A stretch of DNA of 64,000 bases, taken from positions 1,129,909 through 1,193,908 of the forward strand of contig JALRME010000001.1 of the NCBI GenBank assembly GCA_026120035.1, in the 5' to 3' direction. This DNA is from Coleophoma eucalyptorum. Its lineage: Eukaryota; Ascomycota; Leotiomycetes; Helotiales; Dermateaceae. A program made the translations under genes and the position numbers. The notes under the pieces were generated by a model. That model made no database searches. It had not been told where the DNA came from and was given only the letters and a program-made list of their open reading frames with translations. Every line of letters starts with the position of its first letter. The stretch's first letter is position 1. Below are positions 22,979-34,673 of this stretch, piece after piece.

Positions 22979-25900
22979 ATGTTGAGGACGACGGCTGCAG
23001 CGGAGCAGGCCTCGCTCGACGGAGAGGACGAGCAGGACTTTGATACACAGAAATGTTTGGAGATGCAGCAGGAATATCTGGTGCGTTCTGTCGTTTTTGC
23101 TTTTTCGTGTTGCTGCAGCTGGGATGGCACAGACTGACCAATCCTGGTAGAGTTCGCCAACCACGTCTCCAGAGCGCGCCGCGTCCAAAGTCAATACCAG
23201 CGCTTCAGAGGCGGATCTCCCCCCAGAGCCATTGCATGATGAGCCCCTACAAGATCCCCAACGTAGGCCAGTGACTGAAAACGAGCTCGCCGAATCTATT
23301 TATTATGCGCTTCCAAGGCCTCGCAATTATCCAGTAAACCAGCCAGTCTCCCCTGTGCTGACTATCTACGCGCGTGCGACTGCCTCCGAATCTGAACCTG
23401 CGCGATCGAACGAAATAACGAACGAGATATCCTCTTCAAGTCTCCGCAAAACGTATGGACAAAGCAGCGAAGGTCAGCGTCGCCAGTTTGACTGCCGTGG
23501 TAATGAGGTGCCTCTCGTTGCACTACGCAGCAGCAGCCACGACGGTCTTTCTCGGCCGTTCCTACCATACAGCAGCAGCAGTCAGCCGACGAACAACGTT
23601 GCTCCGAGAATGTCCTCGCAGAGAAGCAGCTTGTCTGCTACCCAGGAGAATCCTTCTTGGGCTTACGAACGCTTCCGTCGAACTGCAGAAGGAGCCTCTA
23701 TAGTCACTCAATCTACTTCACGGTCATATCGAGAGGATGACCCTGGACATGTCAACTTTGACTTCTTGCCGGACGAGGAACACACTATGAATTCAGGAGA
23801 CTCTCAGATACTTATATCACAAGATACTTCCTATGCACCCCGGAGGCAGGATACAACTCAGGAGAACGACGGCTACAACCCGGAGACTCCAGCTCCACAA
23901 GTCAATCCATTTGCACGAAAAGGCAGTGTGATGAAAGCAGATGAGCTGTTTGGAGCAACTCAGCCTTCATCTGTTGGGCAGATTGCCAGTCCAACATCCA
24001 CACGCCCATCTCCGGATCTCTTCCGTACCTTGCAAACTCCCGCGGGACTTATGTCGTCACCACTTCAACGTAACAGAGTTCTCACAGATCAACCCCCCCT
24101 TTCGCAGTTTGACCACGATCTCAGTGCGCATCGCTTCAAATCATTGTCACCAGAAATTCATGTGACGCCAGACATTCCTCGAAATGCAAAGTCATTCGAG
24201 ACAGGACTTCGATCGGATGTATTGGCCGAACCGAGTGAATATGTATCTATAAAGGAATCACAGGAACGGAGAAAACTTCTGGGCAACTTGAGTGGCCAAG
24301 TTGATTCTGATGAATCAAATGAATCGGAGGATTCAGATATAGATTCTGGCCCAAGGCGGCGATTTTTGCGGAAGCAAAAGGAACAAGTCATCCGTCAAGA
24401 ATTATCCAGTGTAGAGATCAACAGGGGATCTAGTGGCAGAACTTCAAGCAAGGACGTAGAAGTGCCATCAACAGGACGCCGCCGAAGCCTACAGAAAGAG
24501 TATATTGCGCAGTGCGACGGTACTGAGGGTCAAGATACACAGCCTGACGATGGCATCATTGTCGATTCCCAGATTGAGTTGAATGTTGAACGAGAGCCCA
24601 CGCAATCACAAGACCTACCATCGCATATTGCTGCCCCTGCAACAGATCATGTTCCCGAACTTGATTCAAATTCAGACTCGAAATTCACTAGCGATGGCTC
24701 ACGATCCACACATCTCGATGATTCGAGGATCCCAGAGACTTCGCCTGTCCCGCTTCGGACTATGGAAGAAATGGCTCATCTGTCATTCCCTATGGAAGAT
24801 GATATGAATATCGACCTAGAGCATGTACCAGGTCTGACCCAAGATTCTGATTTCAAGAGAATTGTGAGAAGCAGTCCATTTCAGAGAAACTGCCAAAGCT
24901 CCCCAATAGCTATTTCTTCAGTACCGGAGTCCATTCATGCAAATCAGAAGGAACAAGACTCACTTCCCCAAGTGTCTTTGACTCTTGAAACAGTACCAGG
25001 TGTTACGAATGAGCCAGCCCAAAGCAGTGAAGAGGCTTGTCGTATGGCGAATGAGGGACATAGTACTACAGAGAGAGCTCCTGAGACTGCTTCAGGGGCC
25101 GATAAGGCACAAGCTTTTGAGGATGAGAGATCCCTGATCACCGGGACAGGTCCTTCTAGTGAAATTATTTTAACAGCAAAGGCGGCAGCAAAATCCATCG
25201 AGGATACGTCTCCAGGTCAGGACGTTGATTTGCCTAGGCAGACCAGCATTGTAGATATCACACCAGTACCAGCTGCTCCACCACGATCTAATCCATCACG
25301 AACGGCCGCCATTGCTAAAGCCAAAGCGAAGGCGGCAGAGGAACTAGCTTCTCGTGCTGATGAGAGAAGGCAGGCTAAGATTGAATTCAGAAAGCAGCAA
25401 ATTAAGGCTGGCACTAATTATGATCCCGATGAATCCGATGATGACGAGGTTGTGAAGCAGGCTCTGGCTAACTACAGAGTGGAACTCGCCGCAACCAAAC
25501 GCATGCCCTTTAAGAAACGACTGGCCCGACAAGAATCATCACCTGACCCATTGGGTGGTCATATTGAACTAGAAACGGCCCAGAAACCCGACATCATAGG
25601 AACAGAAGATGGCATCCAGTATCAAACGCCTGTGAAAAAGAAACGGAGCTTGAGAGCCAAACATGAAATGAAGGGTCCTTCACGCGACCTACGAAGATCT
25701 GAGCCCCTCGAATCACCCTCTCGTAGATCGCACATTAAAAAACAATATGGAAGTAAAGGGAAGGCCGTCTCTGTTAACCAAACTCAGCCTGTAGATCCAG
25801 CTCCAATAACGCCAGGCACACGATCGTCCCAGCGCGGATCAAGATTCGAAAAACCATCTGCAACGCCACAATCTTCGCCCGATTCTCCTCTCTCGTCAAT

Positions 25901-26870
25901 ACCTACATCCGTCATTGAAGAGCCCCTGCCAATCAAGGTGACTACGAGAACTGGCAAGAGACGTCCAGCAGTCGCAACTAACCAAGCAAGTACGTCTGCG
26001 GTCATCTCACGGACAAAAAAAGTGAAGGGGTCACTCTTCGCAACAATGGCATTTGCAGTCTCTTATGTTCATTCAGAGCGTGAGAAGGATGAGATTTTGA
26101 GAATAATCTCACAACAAGGTGGTGAAATACTTGAAGATGGCTTTGAGAAACTCTTCGATTCTTCCATAATAAGTCCTGGGTCTCGGAGCATCAAATTCAA
26201 CCATGATGAGCCTCAAGATTTAATTCTTTCTGATGCAGCGAAGCAAACGGGTTTTGTGGCTTTGATTGCAGACGAACATTCCCGAAAAGCAAAGTACATG
26301 CAGGCTTTGGCCCTTGGACTACCATGCTTGTCAGGTCGTTGGATCTTGGCATGTGCTGCGAAGCAGACTATTGTTGATTGGAGTCCGTACCTTCTTTGCG
26401 CAGGGCAGTCGGTGCTTCTGGGTGATGCTCTTCGAAGTAGAACTATTCCAAACTATCCCGCACCCTCTGCTAGATTTGAGGAGACGCTAGATACAAGGCC
26501 AAGGCTGTTCGACGGAGAGTCAATTATCATTGTCACTGGAAAGGGCAAATCGGAAGAGAAGAGGAAGGCCTATATCTTCCTTGCTCGTGTTCTTAGCCCA
26601 GCAAGACTTTGTCTGGTCCCAGATCTTGCCCAAGCAAAGGAGAAGCTTTTACAAGCAGGGAATGATGGTGACAAATGGACCTTGCTCTATGTTGATGCTA
26701 ATGAAGGGGCTGCGGAAGCTATTTTCAGACCTGTGAACAGTGGAGCGAAGAAGCGGAAGAGATTATCCACGGCAGATGATTCTGCACCAACCCCAAAACG
26801 AATCCGTGTCATTGGCGACGAGCTTATAGTTCAGAGTTTGATATCGGGCCAGCTCCTCAGTGAAGACTGA
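22979..26870 (+). CDS. Large BRCT-domain protein, Rad9/Crb2/53BP1-like checkpoint adaptor
   Basis: Two exons (22979-23080 and 23151-26870) give 1273 residues; the 70-base intron uses GTGCGT...TAG and keeps the frame. Most of the protein is hydrophilic and predicted disordered, with many SQ/TQ pairs, the kind of sites phosphorylated by ATM/ATR-family kinases. The last 280 or so residues form a tandem BRCT-like module: first repeat from LFATMAFAVSYV with the conserved Trp in GRWILACAA, second repeat from LFDGESIIIV. A basic stretch KKRKRLSTADD within the last repeat may be a nuclear signal. In Rad9/Crb2 proteins this module binds modified histone or phospho-partners and recruits the effector kinase. 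No clear Tudor domain was seen before the BRCT pair. The function is inferred from BRCT architecture and size; another BRCT adaptor remains possible. Confidence 0.78.
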
Positions 26871-27685
26871 GATGTATTTGTAGAATAGTGTCATATTTTA
26901 AAACTTTGAGCGGAGCATGATACTCGGCGGCGTTGGAGGACATAGATCTGTTCGGCGAAACAGCTGCTACGGGTTTATAATAGAGATACCAATTTCATAC
27001 TAATTACCATCACCTTAATGATTATAATTTACTATATTTGCTTCTCAGCCCTAAACCTGGCGCCTAGCTGCTGATATCTGCTTCAAGATCTTATTCGTCA
27101 CTGAACCATTCTAGGAGAGCCACGATAGGCCCTTCTCATTTGTAAACCCAGAGTTTCACTTGACTTTCATGATACTTTCGGCTTTGAAATCCATTTTGTA
27201 GTAGCCAAACAAGAGACATTTTATATTAGTGGCTAAACTGATATATCGCGTTTACTGATAGCTCCGCTAAACACCGCTATTTCCTCACCCTCTTTCCCTC
27301 TCCGTCCCCTTTAGCGAAAGGCCGAATAAAGCGTCGTGAAAGGGCGAGGCCCGAGATGAAGTGAAATGAATTTGTCAGGCTTACAGATAGGTGGACTAGA
27401 GGCCTGTCACTTGCGGAATTCCACCGTGGCCTCTATGCTTTCTAGCTCTTTTAGGGCTTCTACAGAGAGGTTGATGAGGTAGTAGGCTGCCTAGCGGAAA
27501 TTGGCCTCGGATGTAGGGGTCTTATATAAGGAGGGGCTTTTCTCCCTTTCTTGGTACGAGCATAGGAGTACATCTGCATAACCAAAGCTTTAGAAAACCG
27601 ACAATTATCGAATTTTAATTTGGATCTAGGAATTGAAAAAGGCACTCTTGAAAGACTTGTTTATATTTAAACACCAAAGTTCACG
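26871..27685. other. Intergenic, no gene recognised
   Basis: About 815 bases between the BRCT gene stop and the hydrolase start, both plus. Up to about 27200 it is AT-rich. From about 27280 to 27560 it is more GC-balanced, with short direct repeats (GAGGCC) and a possible degraded mobile-element fragment that could not be identified. A TATATAAG element at 27523-27530 lies about 160 bases before the hydrolase ATG and might be its TATA box. Confidence 0.5.
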
Positions 27686-28741
27686 ATGGCGGCTGCAGTT
27701 GAAGAGTATTCGCCCAAGTTTGATAAATTTAATATCACCCCCACTGCATATAAGACAGTGAACGGTCAAGATATAAACCTTTATACTTTCGTACCCAAGG
27801 ATATCACTCTAGGTGATGGAGAGGCACACCCAATAATGGTACATTTCCATGGTGGTTTTATGGTATGTTCTTGCTCTTTGTCCTTAGCTCAAATTTCCAT
27901 GTCCTCATTCTATCATCATTCCAAGCTTGATGACTAACACATCATTCAGGTCACAGGCTCTGCACTCTATCCAGATTGGTTTGCACAATGGGCACTTGAC
28001 TATGCTCTATTACACTCCGCCATAATTGTTGCGCCAAATTACCGACTTATGCCCGAGTCAAACGGCTTAGAAATCATGGAAGACATCCGTGATTTCTGGG
28101 CCTGGATGCAAAACTCCCTACCCGCAGCTGTCGCACCTGTCAAAGTCGACCTCAACCGCGTAGTCATCTATGGCGAGAGTGCTGGAGGCTATCTGACGAT
28201 CCAATCTGGCTTGCTGGGCATTAAGGGTGTCAAAGCTTTGGTCTCGGCGTATGGAATGTTTGCATTGGATCACAAGTGGTACAATGACGCCAATGGCGAT
28301 TTCCACCCCATGGGAGCCCCGACTCTGCCAGCAGAAATTCTGGATGCACACCTTGCGGCTGTGAAACCTGGACAAATTGTCACTTCTGTCTTCCCACCTG
28401 AGCGTATGCCAATCGCGCTTGTCGGTGGCCAGCAGGGAAAATTCGAGGAATGGTTTGGTTCTGATGATAGTCTGTATCCTGGAAGGCTTCTGAAGAAAGG
28501 AACAAGTGGTGGAAATGACAGTAGTGCTCCATTCTTGTTCTCCTTTGCAGGCAGAGAGGATAGTGCTGTTCCATGTGATGAGACTACTACTGCGGTAGGT
28601 GCATGGAAACAGAGATTTGGGGACGATAAGGCGTATGCTGTTTTGGAGAGTGGTGACCACGGATTCGACGTCAATGAAACGTTAGAGACGGCTTGGTTGG
28701 CGAAGGGCCTAGAAATGGTAACAAAACAATGGCTTGGATAA
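27686..28741 (+). CDS. Alpha/beta-hydrolase (HSL/esterase-like)
   Basis: Two exons (27686-27862 and 27950-28741) give 322 residues; the intron is 87 bases, GTATGT...CAG, and rejoins HGGFM|VTG. The HGGF oxyanion-hole motif near residue 56, the nucleophile elbow GESAGG (Ser about 136), an Asp in AGREDSAVPCDE and the His in GDHGF near the C-terminus make a full catalytic triad. This pattern is usual for alpha/beta-hydrolase fold 3 esterases and lipase-like enzymes. No signal peptide is seen, so it is probably intracellular. The substrate is not determined. Its 3' end faces the methyltransferase on the other strand, 171 bases away. Confidence 0.9.
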
Positions 28742-28912
28742 TAGTTATAGTCCCAAATAAAAAGGCTTTGAGGTCCAATACCTCATAATCTATGGTCTGT
28801 CAGCACTATCTCAATTTTGTGGTAGCAGGGGGTAGTTGAACCTCTCATTCGTATCCATTTTGAGAGTAGATTGTTTCTCCAGCTGTAACAATCGCGCTGG
28901 GCATCAACAGCT

Positions 28913-29818
28913 TTAGCTCCGGATTCCTCTGACCACAAATAATGGATCCTGACCATCTCCACCCTCTTCAAGCACAACATCCTCAATATTCTCAAACATT
29001 TCACTGGCCCAGAAGTAACCACCAACCCACTTTCTCCTCTCCTCATCACTCAGCCTCAACCACCGGTTCACAACCTTAGTCGGAAAGCAGCGATCACTAA
29101 ACGCCATATGCGCAATACCGCCTTTCTTCAGAACTCTTCCCATCTCCTTGAAAATTTCCACAGGCTTATTCAAATAATCTACCGAGACGTTGCAAATAAC
29201 AACATCCATGGAAGAATCCTCGACTTCCTGTAGTGAAGGGGTGGTGTTGAGATCTTTGACATAGTAAGAAGTGAGGTGTTTGTTCGCCTTCATCTCGGCA
29301 TCGTTCAAACCATACCCGACGACTCTGCTTGCTTTCAAGGTTGCGGGTAGATGGGAGGTCCAACTTGAACACACATCGACCATTGCATCCGAGTCCTTGA
29401 TCTGCGTCGCGTAGTATTCACCCAAGGCCTTGATGGCTCCATCGTCGATGTGCTGCACAAATCTCGGGCTGCGATACCAGGTGGTGTCTGGATTTTCATC
29501 TTGTCGGGCAAGATCCGAGGATGTATAGGTTATTTGCTTTGGGTAGAGCGAGCGAGGGAGGGTTTTGATCTGAGGCTCCATTGGAGTGGCTGTTGCAGTG
29601 GCAGTGGCGTTGGGGAATAGGCTAGCGAGGGTCGTGGTTGCGGATGCTTGCCTGGTGGTCGTGAGGTTGCGGATGGACAATCTGAACATTACTTGACAGG
29701 ACAAACTCGCAGATTGGAAGCAAGGAATTGGTCTGAGGAATGAGACTGGGAGGACACTATTCTTTGCGTCAGAAAGACGAGGTTGGAGCGTTCGGAAGAC
29801 CGATGCAGTAGTCATCAC
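28913..29818 (-). CDS. SAM-dependent methyltransferase, probably mitochondrial
   Basis: Single exon, 301 residues. The first 75 or so residues are rich in Arg, Ser, Thr and Ala with almost no acidic residues, like a mitochondrial targeting sequence. The core fits a class I methyltransferase: VDVCSSWTSHLP (motif I region, with a non-standard glycine loop), GYGLNDAEM, then SMDVVICNVSVDYLNKP and EMGRVLKKGGIAHMAFS, as in UbiE/Methyltransf_11-like proteins. It lacks the usual GxGxG in motif I, having CSSWTSH instead, a feature of some fungal members. Two ATGs open the frame (29818 and 29815); an internal Met at about residue 44 would cut the presequence. The methyl acceptor is unknown. Confidence 0.8.
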   Translation of the reverse strand: MMTTASVFRTLQPRLSDAKNSVLPVSFLRPIPCFQSASLSCQVMFRLSIRNLTTTRQASATTTLASLFPNATATATATPMEPQIKTLPRSLYPKQITYTSSDLARQDENPDTTWYRSPRFVQHIDDGAIKALGEYYATQIKDSDAMVDVCSSWTSHLPATLKASRVVGYGLNDAEMKANKHLTSYYVKDLNTTPSLQEVEDSSMDVVICNVSVDYLNKPVEIFKEMGRVLKKGGIAHMAFSDRCFPTKVVNRWLRLSDEERRKWVGGYFWASEMFENIEDVVLEEGGDGQDPLFVVRGIRS

Positions 29819-30302
29819 GCGTATTGTTTGGGCTAGCTTAGCTGACTTTGGCTCAACTCATACAAGCGAAGCATCTGTAGCGACGAGTGTCGTAGATCAT
29901 CTGAAGTTTGTTCCCACTTTTCTTGTGCATTACTTACAGGCTAGATAGAGTGAGCTTGGGCGATAATTACTGGTTGAGTCTAAATATACTTACTATCATA
30001 GCTAGAATCAACAAACATCTCCAGCATAACATCACTAGCTCATTCGCATCGACTTTGCGATTCGGGTCTATTCAGACGGATCCCAGTGTGTCATCAATCT
30101 TCCTGGATTATGTTAAATAGCTTGCCAAACCTACAAGTTATCATTGACTTAGTCACATCTCAGAAAAATAGACAAAAAAAATACTTGGATTCATCTTGCA
30201 GAAACAGATGATATGTGCTTCTAGTCACTTAAGCTATTTACAAAGAATTCAAAAATGCTCGCTTCCCTCAACGCCTATCATACACTAATGCCACGACTGT
30301 GC
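29819..30302. other. Intergenic, no gene recognised
   Basis: 484 bases between the methyltransferase start and the LPMO stop, both minus. It includes the methyltransferase promoter and the LPMO 3' end. AT-rich with short A runs; no gene seen. Confidence 0.6.
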
Positions 30303-31398
30303 TTAAGCATCACAGGTGTCGTCATCAGCAGCAGCAGCAGCAGCACTGCTGGCAGCAGCGGCGCTTGTGCTGGTGGCGGCAACAGTCTGAAGAGTGGTTG
30401 GTACAGCACTGGCGGAGGTAGAAACTTGAACGCCGCCGGTGGAGGTTGGGATGGTTACGGAAGTGGCGATGGAGCTGGAGGATGAAGCAGACACGGCGGC
30501 AACGGCAGCACTGCTAGTTGCGACAGCAGAGCTGCTGGCAACGGCGGTAGTGGCAGCGGCAGTGGCAGTTGCAGGGGATGCAGAGCTTCCAGATCCAGCA
30601 CCGCAGGTTGCAACTGCTCCACCAGGGGCGGTGTAGGTGGAAATGTCGAAGCCGTTGTAGAAGTCGGGGATGTAGATGGATGGGTCAGTGTCGTTGTAAG
30701 AACCTGGGAGCTGGATAGCTGGGGAGCATGAGTCTCCATCGACGCCGCCGGTGATGGTAATCTGAGCACAACCGATGTAACTATATCTCATTAGACTTGA
30801 AGAGTCGAGGCGAAAGGATGTACCTTACAATTGAGCACCATCGAGGGTTTGCGATCCGTGGAGAGCCAACATCTCGGAACGGAGAAGGTAGTCACCATTG
30901 GCAATGTTGGTTGGAAGGTTGAAGGAGTACTTCATGCCGTTCGCCTCCATAATAGCACTAGCCCATGTGCCATTGCTCTCGTCAAACTCATCGATCTTGA
31001 CCCACGAACCGACACCAGTAGCCAGGGAAGCATTGTCGACTGGGCCGAGGAGGAAGTGCTGGATGGGTCCTGGGTGGGAAGAAGAATCCCATTGGACGGT
31101 GAAGTTGGCTCCAGCAGCTGCGCTGACGGTGGTTACTCCAGAGGGCACAGTGGAACCATCGACGTTGCAAGCGATATCGTCGGAAGTAACATCAGTCTAG
31201 TAGAAAAGTCAACAAAATGCTGGCAGTTTGTATAAAGGCCAAGCTAGAACGTACAACTGGGCTGTTGGATGGGGGCATGCGGATGCCGACTTGGTAACCG
31301 GGGGTGACACCGTCGACCCAGAATTGATGGAAGTTTTGATGGGCAGAAACAACGCTGGCCAAAGAGGCAGCAACGATAGCGGAGGACTTGAAGAGCAT
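30303..31398 (-). CDS. AA9 lytic polysaccharide monooxygenase (secreted)
   Basis: Copper enzyme that oxidatively cleaves cellulose or related glucans outside the cell. Three exons (31255-31398, 30829-31196, 30303-30780) give 329 residues. A 19-residue signal peptide ends at VVSA, and mature residue 1 is His (HQNFHQF), as needed for the copper histidine brace. The second brace His is in ALHGSQ, and the axial Tyr lies in AQFYIGCAQ, formed across the last splice. SSHPGPIQHF and the spacing of Cys residues also match AA9. After the catalytic domain (about residue 245) comes a Ser/Ala/Thr-rich tail of about 80 residues ending in DDDTCDA, with no CBM1. A GTGGGG element (31458-31463) upstream fits the CreA site SYGGRG but is weak evidence for carbon repression. 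Confidence 0.93.
30320..30560 (-). repeat. Compositionally biased Ala/Ser/Thr-coding tract of the LPMO tail
   Basis: GCA/GCT/GCC/AGC-type codons in near-tandem order encode runs of Ala and Ser. The DNA is simple-sequence-like (for example CAGCAGCAG at 30331-30342) and prone to length change between strains. It codes the flexible C-terminal tail of the AA9 protein. Confidence 0.75.
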
Positions 31399-33563
31399 TT
31401 TGAAGGCTTGAAAGAATGTGGTGGATCACAGATCACACTTAGAAAAAGAATGTAATGGTGGGGTTGGAAAAGTGTGAGAACTTGAACCGAAAGAAGGGGA
31501 ACAGAAACAAAGACTGGCTTGACCTCTCCATGGCAAAGGAGTCACGGTTTTCTTATATTCTCGGTGATGGTCTCAGGCGCTGGGAATGTCATCGTCAATC
31601 CGTTTCATAGAAATGGAAACAAGATTACTACTAAAGCCTGAACAAAACGATTAGGCGAGCGATGGAGCAGGAGGTTCTTGGCGTTATACTTGAGACAACA
31701 GGCGAGAAGCCGCCAGTAAAGCCTGGTGCCCAATGTAGCAGGACGAGAATTTTCTCAGCTACAGTAAGTATTGGGCAGAAGGTGGAAAGAAGTGATTCAA
31801 TACTGCAGAATAAATCGCTTCATACGAGGGAAGCAGCAAGACAAGCCCGCCGATTGCACACTCCGAGGTCATTGCCAGCACTAGCCGACGATTATATTAT
31901 CGACCGAGAGCCGTGAAACACAAACAAGTCATCACCGTCCGAACTTCGCCATAGACGACAGTGAAGGGAGTATCCACGTACCAAAGTACGATATGATCCT
32001 CATTTAAACGTAAGATCTAACCTTAAACAGACATCCTTGAACGAATTTAGATGAACCCTTTTTGGACGGAAAGACGAGACGCAAATGAACTTGTTTCAGA
32101 AGCCTCTGCTTCCCCACTCGAAGCTCGACGTCACCTTGTGAAGCGGAGACTCAACAGGAGCATAGACGCGAGTTCAATCCCCTATCATATGGGATTTAAA
32201 GCCCTTTACATCCCCTTTCTTCCCAAGCAACAGCTGATATCCTGGCTAGTGTATTTTCCCGACCAAACGGAGAGCCAAACTGTAAGCTTATGCCTATACT
32301 CGTATCGCGTAACAAGCTGATCGGGTGGATTTCACGTCGGCCACGTGTGTACCGAAGAATGGAACGGCAAGGCTTTTGCGAGTCAACGGCCTGAATGCTT
32401 CTTCTGGTCACGTTCTCGGATGCTGAAGGTGACAGCGATTGCACTACATCGTACCAAGCCGGACCACGCTTCACAAAACGTGCCGCCCAGCGTCTTTGCA
32501 TCTTAATTATACTGCATGTTTGCAATCAAACGGAGGTTTGAGTTACCGCCCGCTATGTCGCTGGTAAACACGGTGAATACCCTTTATTTATCATAAGAGA
32601 ATACGAAGCTCCTCTAGCATGCTCGCACAGTAGATAGACGTCAGAGGGTCCTATACCTATACCTACCCTAAACGCTTCATTTAATAAGCCTATTGTTCCT
32701 GGAATGGATGGTTGTAAACCCCACGAGCCTTAATTAGTGGTCCATGCCCGAGAACCCGGAGTCGTGTGTACCCCTTTCATAGCAGGTAGCTTAAGGTCCA
32801 CGTACCTATTTCATAAAACCTATCCCGTCCTTTTGAGGGTAAGAGTGTAGGATAGTACAAGATAAGGTGGTAAAATGATTCAATTGAAAAAAAAAAGAAA
32901 GAAAAAACCAAGGGAAGTGAAGCAAATCTCCTATTTCTTTTTTTTTTTTTTTTTTCTTCTTCTTCAAAAGCCCGGCGGCCATGCTTGTCGCTATCCCTGA
33001 GCTCTGTAAGAACGCACTCTACAACACTTCGTAGGATCTATATTTTTTTTCCCACAGGCACCAACGAGTAGCAGAAGCAGAAGTGGAAGCCGACAAGGGA
33101 GGTGGGCGTGCCCTCGTAGCTCGTATCACTTTTGACATCTCACATCCGTGTGGGCGGTTGGCAGCAGGAGATCAGCCCCGAAGAGCACGCCAGCACCATT
33201 GGCTGAATGATACACGGTGCGGACCGAAAGGGAACCTAGGCGACGGCGACTGGCAGAGTTCCCAGAGTTCTTGCAGGGCACCAGCTAACGACGCCAATCC
33301 CAGCCACTCGCTTCCGCCCGGGTTGCACATCACAAGGATCCGAAAAAGTGTCCATCTTGCAGATTTGGGAGAGGACTACGTTGGCTCCCTGTGGTCGATG
33401 GGCAAGCAAGGACGTATGCCCGGCATGGGTGAGGCGTAGGACCATCCTCCACAAACGTGAGTCGTCCTACCGTCTGATGGGTAACGGCCCGCCTCGTGAA
33501 ACCTCGTTCGAGAAGTGTAGGATTTTGCTTCCATCTTGTTGTGCGGCTTGCTTGTAAGAGACC
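31399..33563. other. Intergenic, divergent promoters of LPMO and methyltransferase
   Basis: About 2.2 kb between the LPMO start (minus) and the methyltransferase start (plus). Short open frames at 31662-31916, 32051-32320 and 33083-33439 show no family features. A poly-A/poly-T pair lies at 32887-32955. The region should contain both promoters; no other gene is seen. Confidence 0.6.
32938..32955. repeat. Poly-T tract (18 T)
   Basis: Eighteen T residues followed by CTTCTTCTTC, about 610 bases upstream of the methyltransferase ATG. An A-rich partner lies at 32887-32907, so the two could pair as an inverted low-complexity sequence. A nucleosome-excluding promoter element is possible. Confidence 0.8.
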
Positions 33564-34673
33564 ATGTGTACGTCCGGTGCTACAAATGAACCTCTGGCTG
33601 CTGAGCCGGAGGACTGGATAGATGATGGTGCCGATTCGGCATTCGGAACCAGTATTAATGGCGCTAGCTCGACAGCCTCCATAGCTTCTTCCATCTTAAA
33701 ACATCGACAGGAGAACGGGAGGACTTATCATGCATATAAGGATGGCAAATACATCCTCCCCAATGACGACTTTGAACAGGATCGTCTGGATCTCCAGCAT
33801 CACCTCTGGGGGCTGACGCTGCAGAACAAACTGCACGTTGCACCCATTGGTAAAGATAGACAGGTGCAGAGGGTGTTGGATGCTGGGACCGGCACAGGTA
33901 TCTGGGCGATTGACTTTGCAGATGAAAATCCTGCCGCGCATGTCATCGGCATTGATCTAAGTCCCATCCAGCCTTCGTTCGTCCCCCCGAACGTCGAGTT
34001 TCAAATCGACGACCTGGAAGAGCGGTGGACCTTTTCGGACCTTTTCGACTTCATCTATGTGCGGATGTTGAATGGTTCGATTTCAGACTGGCCCAAACTC
34101 TTCCAGCAAAGTTTTGAGAATCTCAACCCGGGCGGGTATATCGAGATCTCGGACTCTATATTTCCCCCCGAGTGCGACGATGGTACTATGCCCGCCGACT
34201 CTGCCCTTCGCAAATGGGGAACCTCCTTTGTGGAAGCCATGGGCAAATTTGGTAGACCCATTGATAGCGCAAAGTTGTACAAGAAGCAGCTCGAAGACGC
34301 TGGCTTCGTTAATGTAGTGGAGGTGGAGTATAAATGGCCCTTGAACCGATGGCCAAGGGATCGGGCGTTCAAAGAGTTGGGTATGTGTATTCCGAAGCGC
34401 GCCTACAATGCGGCAAACTAACTCTCAACAGGAATGTGGACAAATGAGAACTTCACCGGCAGTCTTTCGGGCATCAGTATGGCTATCTGTACGCGAATGC
34501 TTGGGATGACGAAGGAAGAAACCGAAGCCTTCTTAGTGGATGTGAGAAAAGACATGATGAATACGAATATGCATTCCTATATCCCAATGTAAGGCGGCCA
34601 AGCTTTTCGTTTGCATTTTAAGCTAATGTGTAATTCCTACAGTGCGATTGTTTACGGCCAGAAGCCAGAGTAA
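33564..34673 (+). CDS. LaeA-like SAM-dependent methyltransferase
   Basis: Three exons (33564-34380, 34432-34588, 34643-34673) give 334 residues, all splices in frame. After an acidic N-terminus it shows the fungal methyltransferase pattern: YHAYKDGKYILPND, ERQR-like DRLDLQHHLW, motif I LDAGTGTGIWAIDFA, GIDLSPIQPSFVPPN, then FDFIYVRMLNGSISDW and LNPGGYIEISD. This is the Methyltransf_23 type shared by LaeA and the secondary-metabolite methyltransferases (for example UMTA). LaeA itself is a nuclear regulator of secondary metabolism, but paralogues are numerous and this one is not a proven LaeA. No biosynthetic core gene lies nearby. The last exon codes only ten residues. Confidence 0.9.

Noticed and set aside
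27280..27645. Possible transposon remnant before the hydrolase
   Set aside because: Short repeated words and a different composition are visible, but no terminal repeat, target duplication or transposase motif could be read.
28118..28674. Minus-strand open frames of 134-180 codons
   Set aside because: Antisense shadows of the alpha/beta hydrolase, whose catalytic motifs are on the plus strand.
33083..33439. Plus-strand open frame of 118 codons before the LaeA-like gene
   Set aside because: Composition random, overlapping other frames, no splice to the downstream gene in frame.
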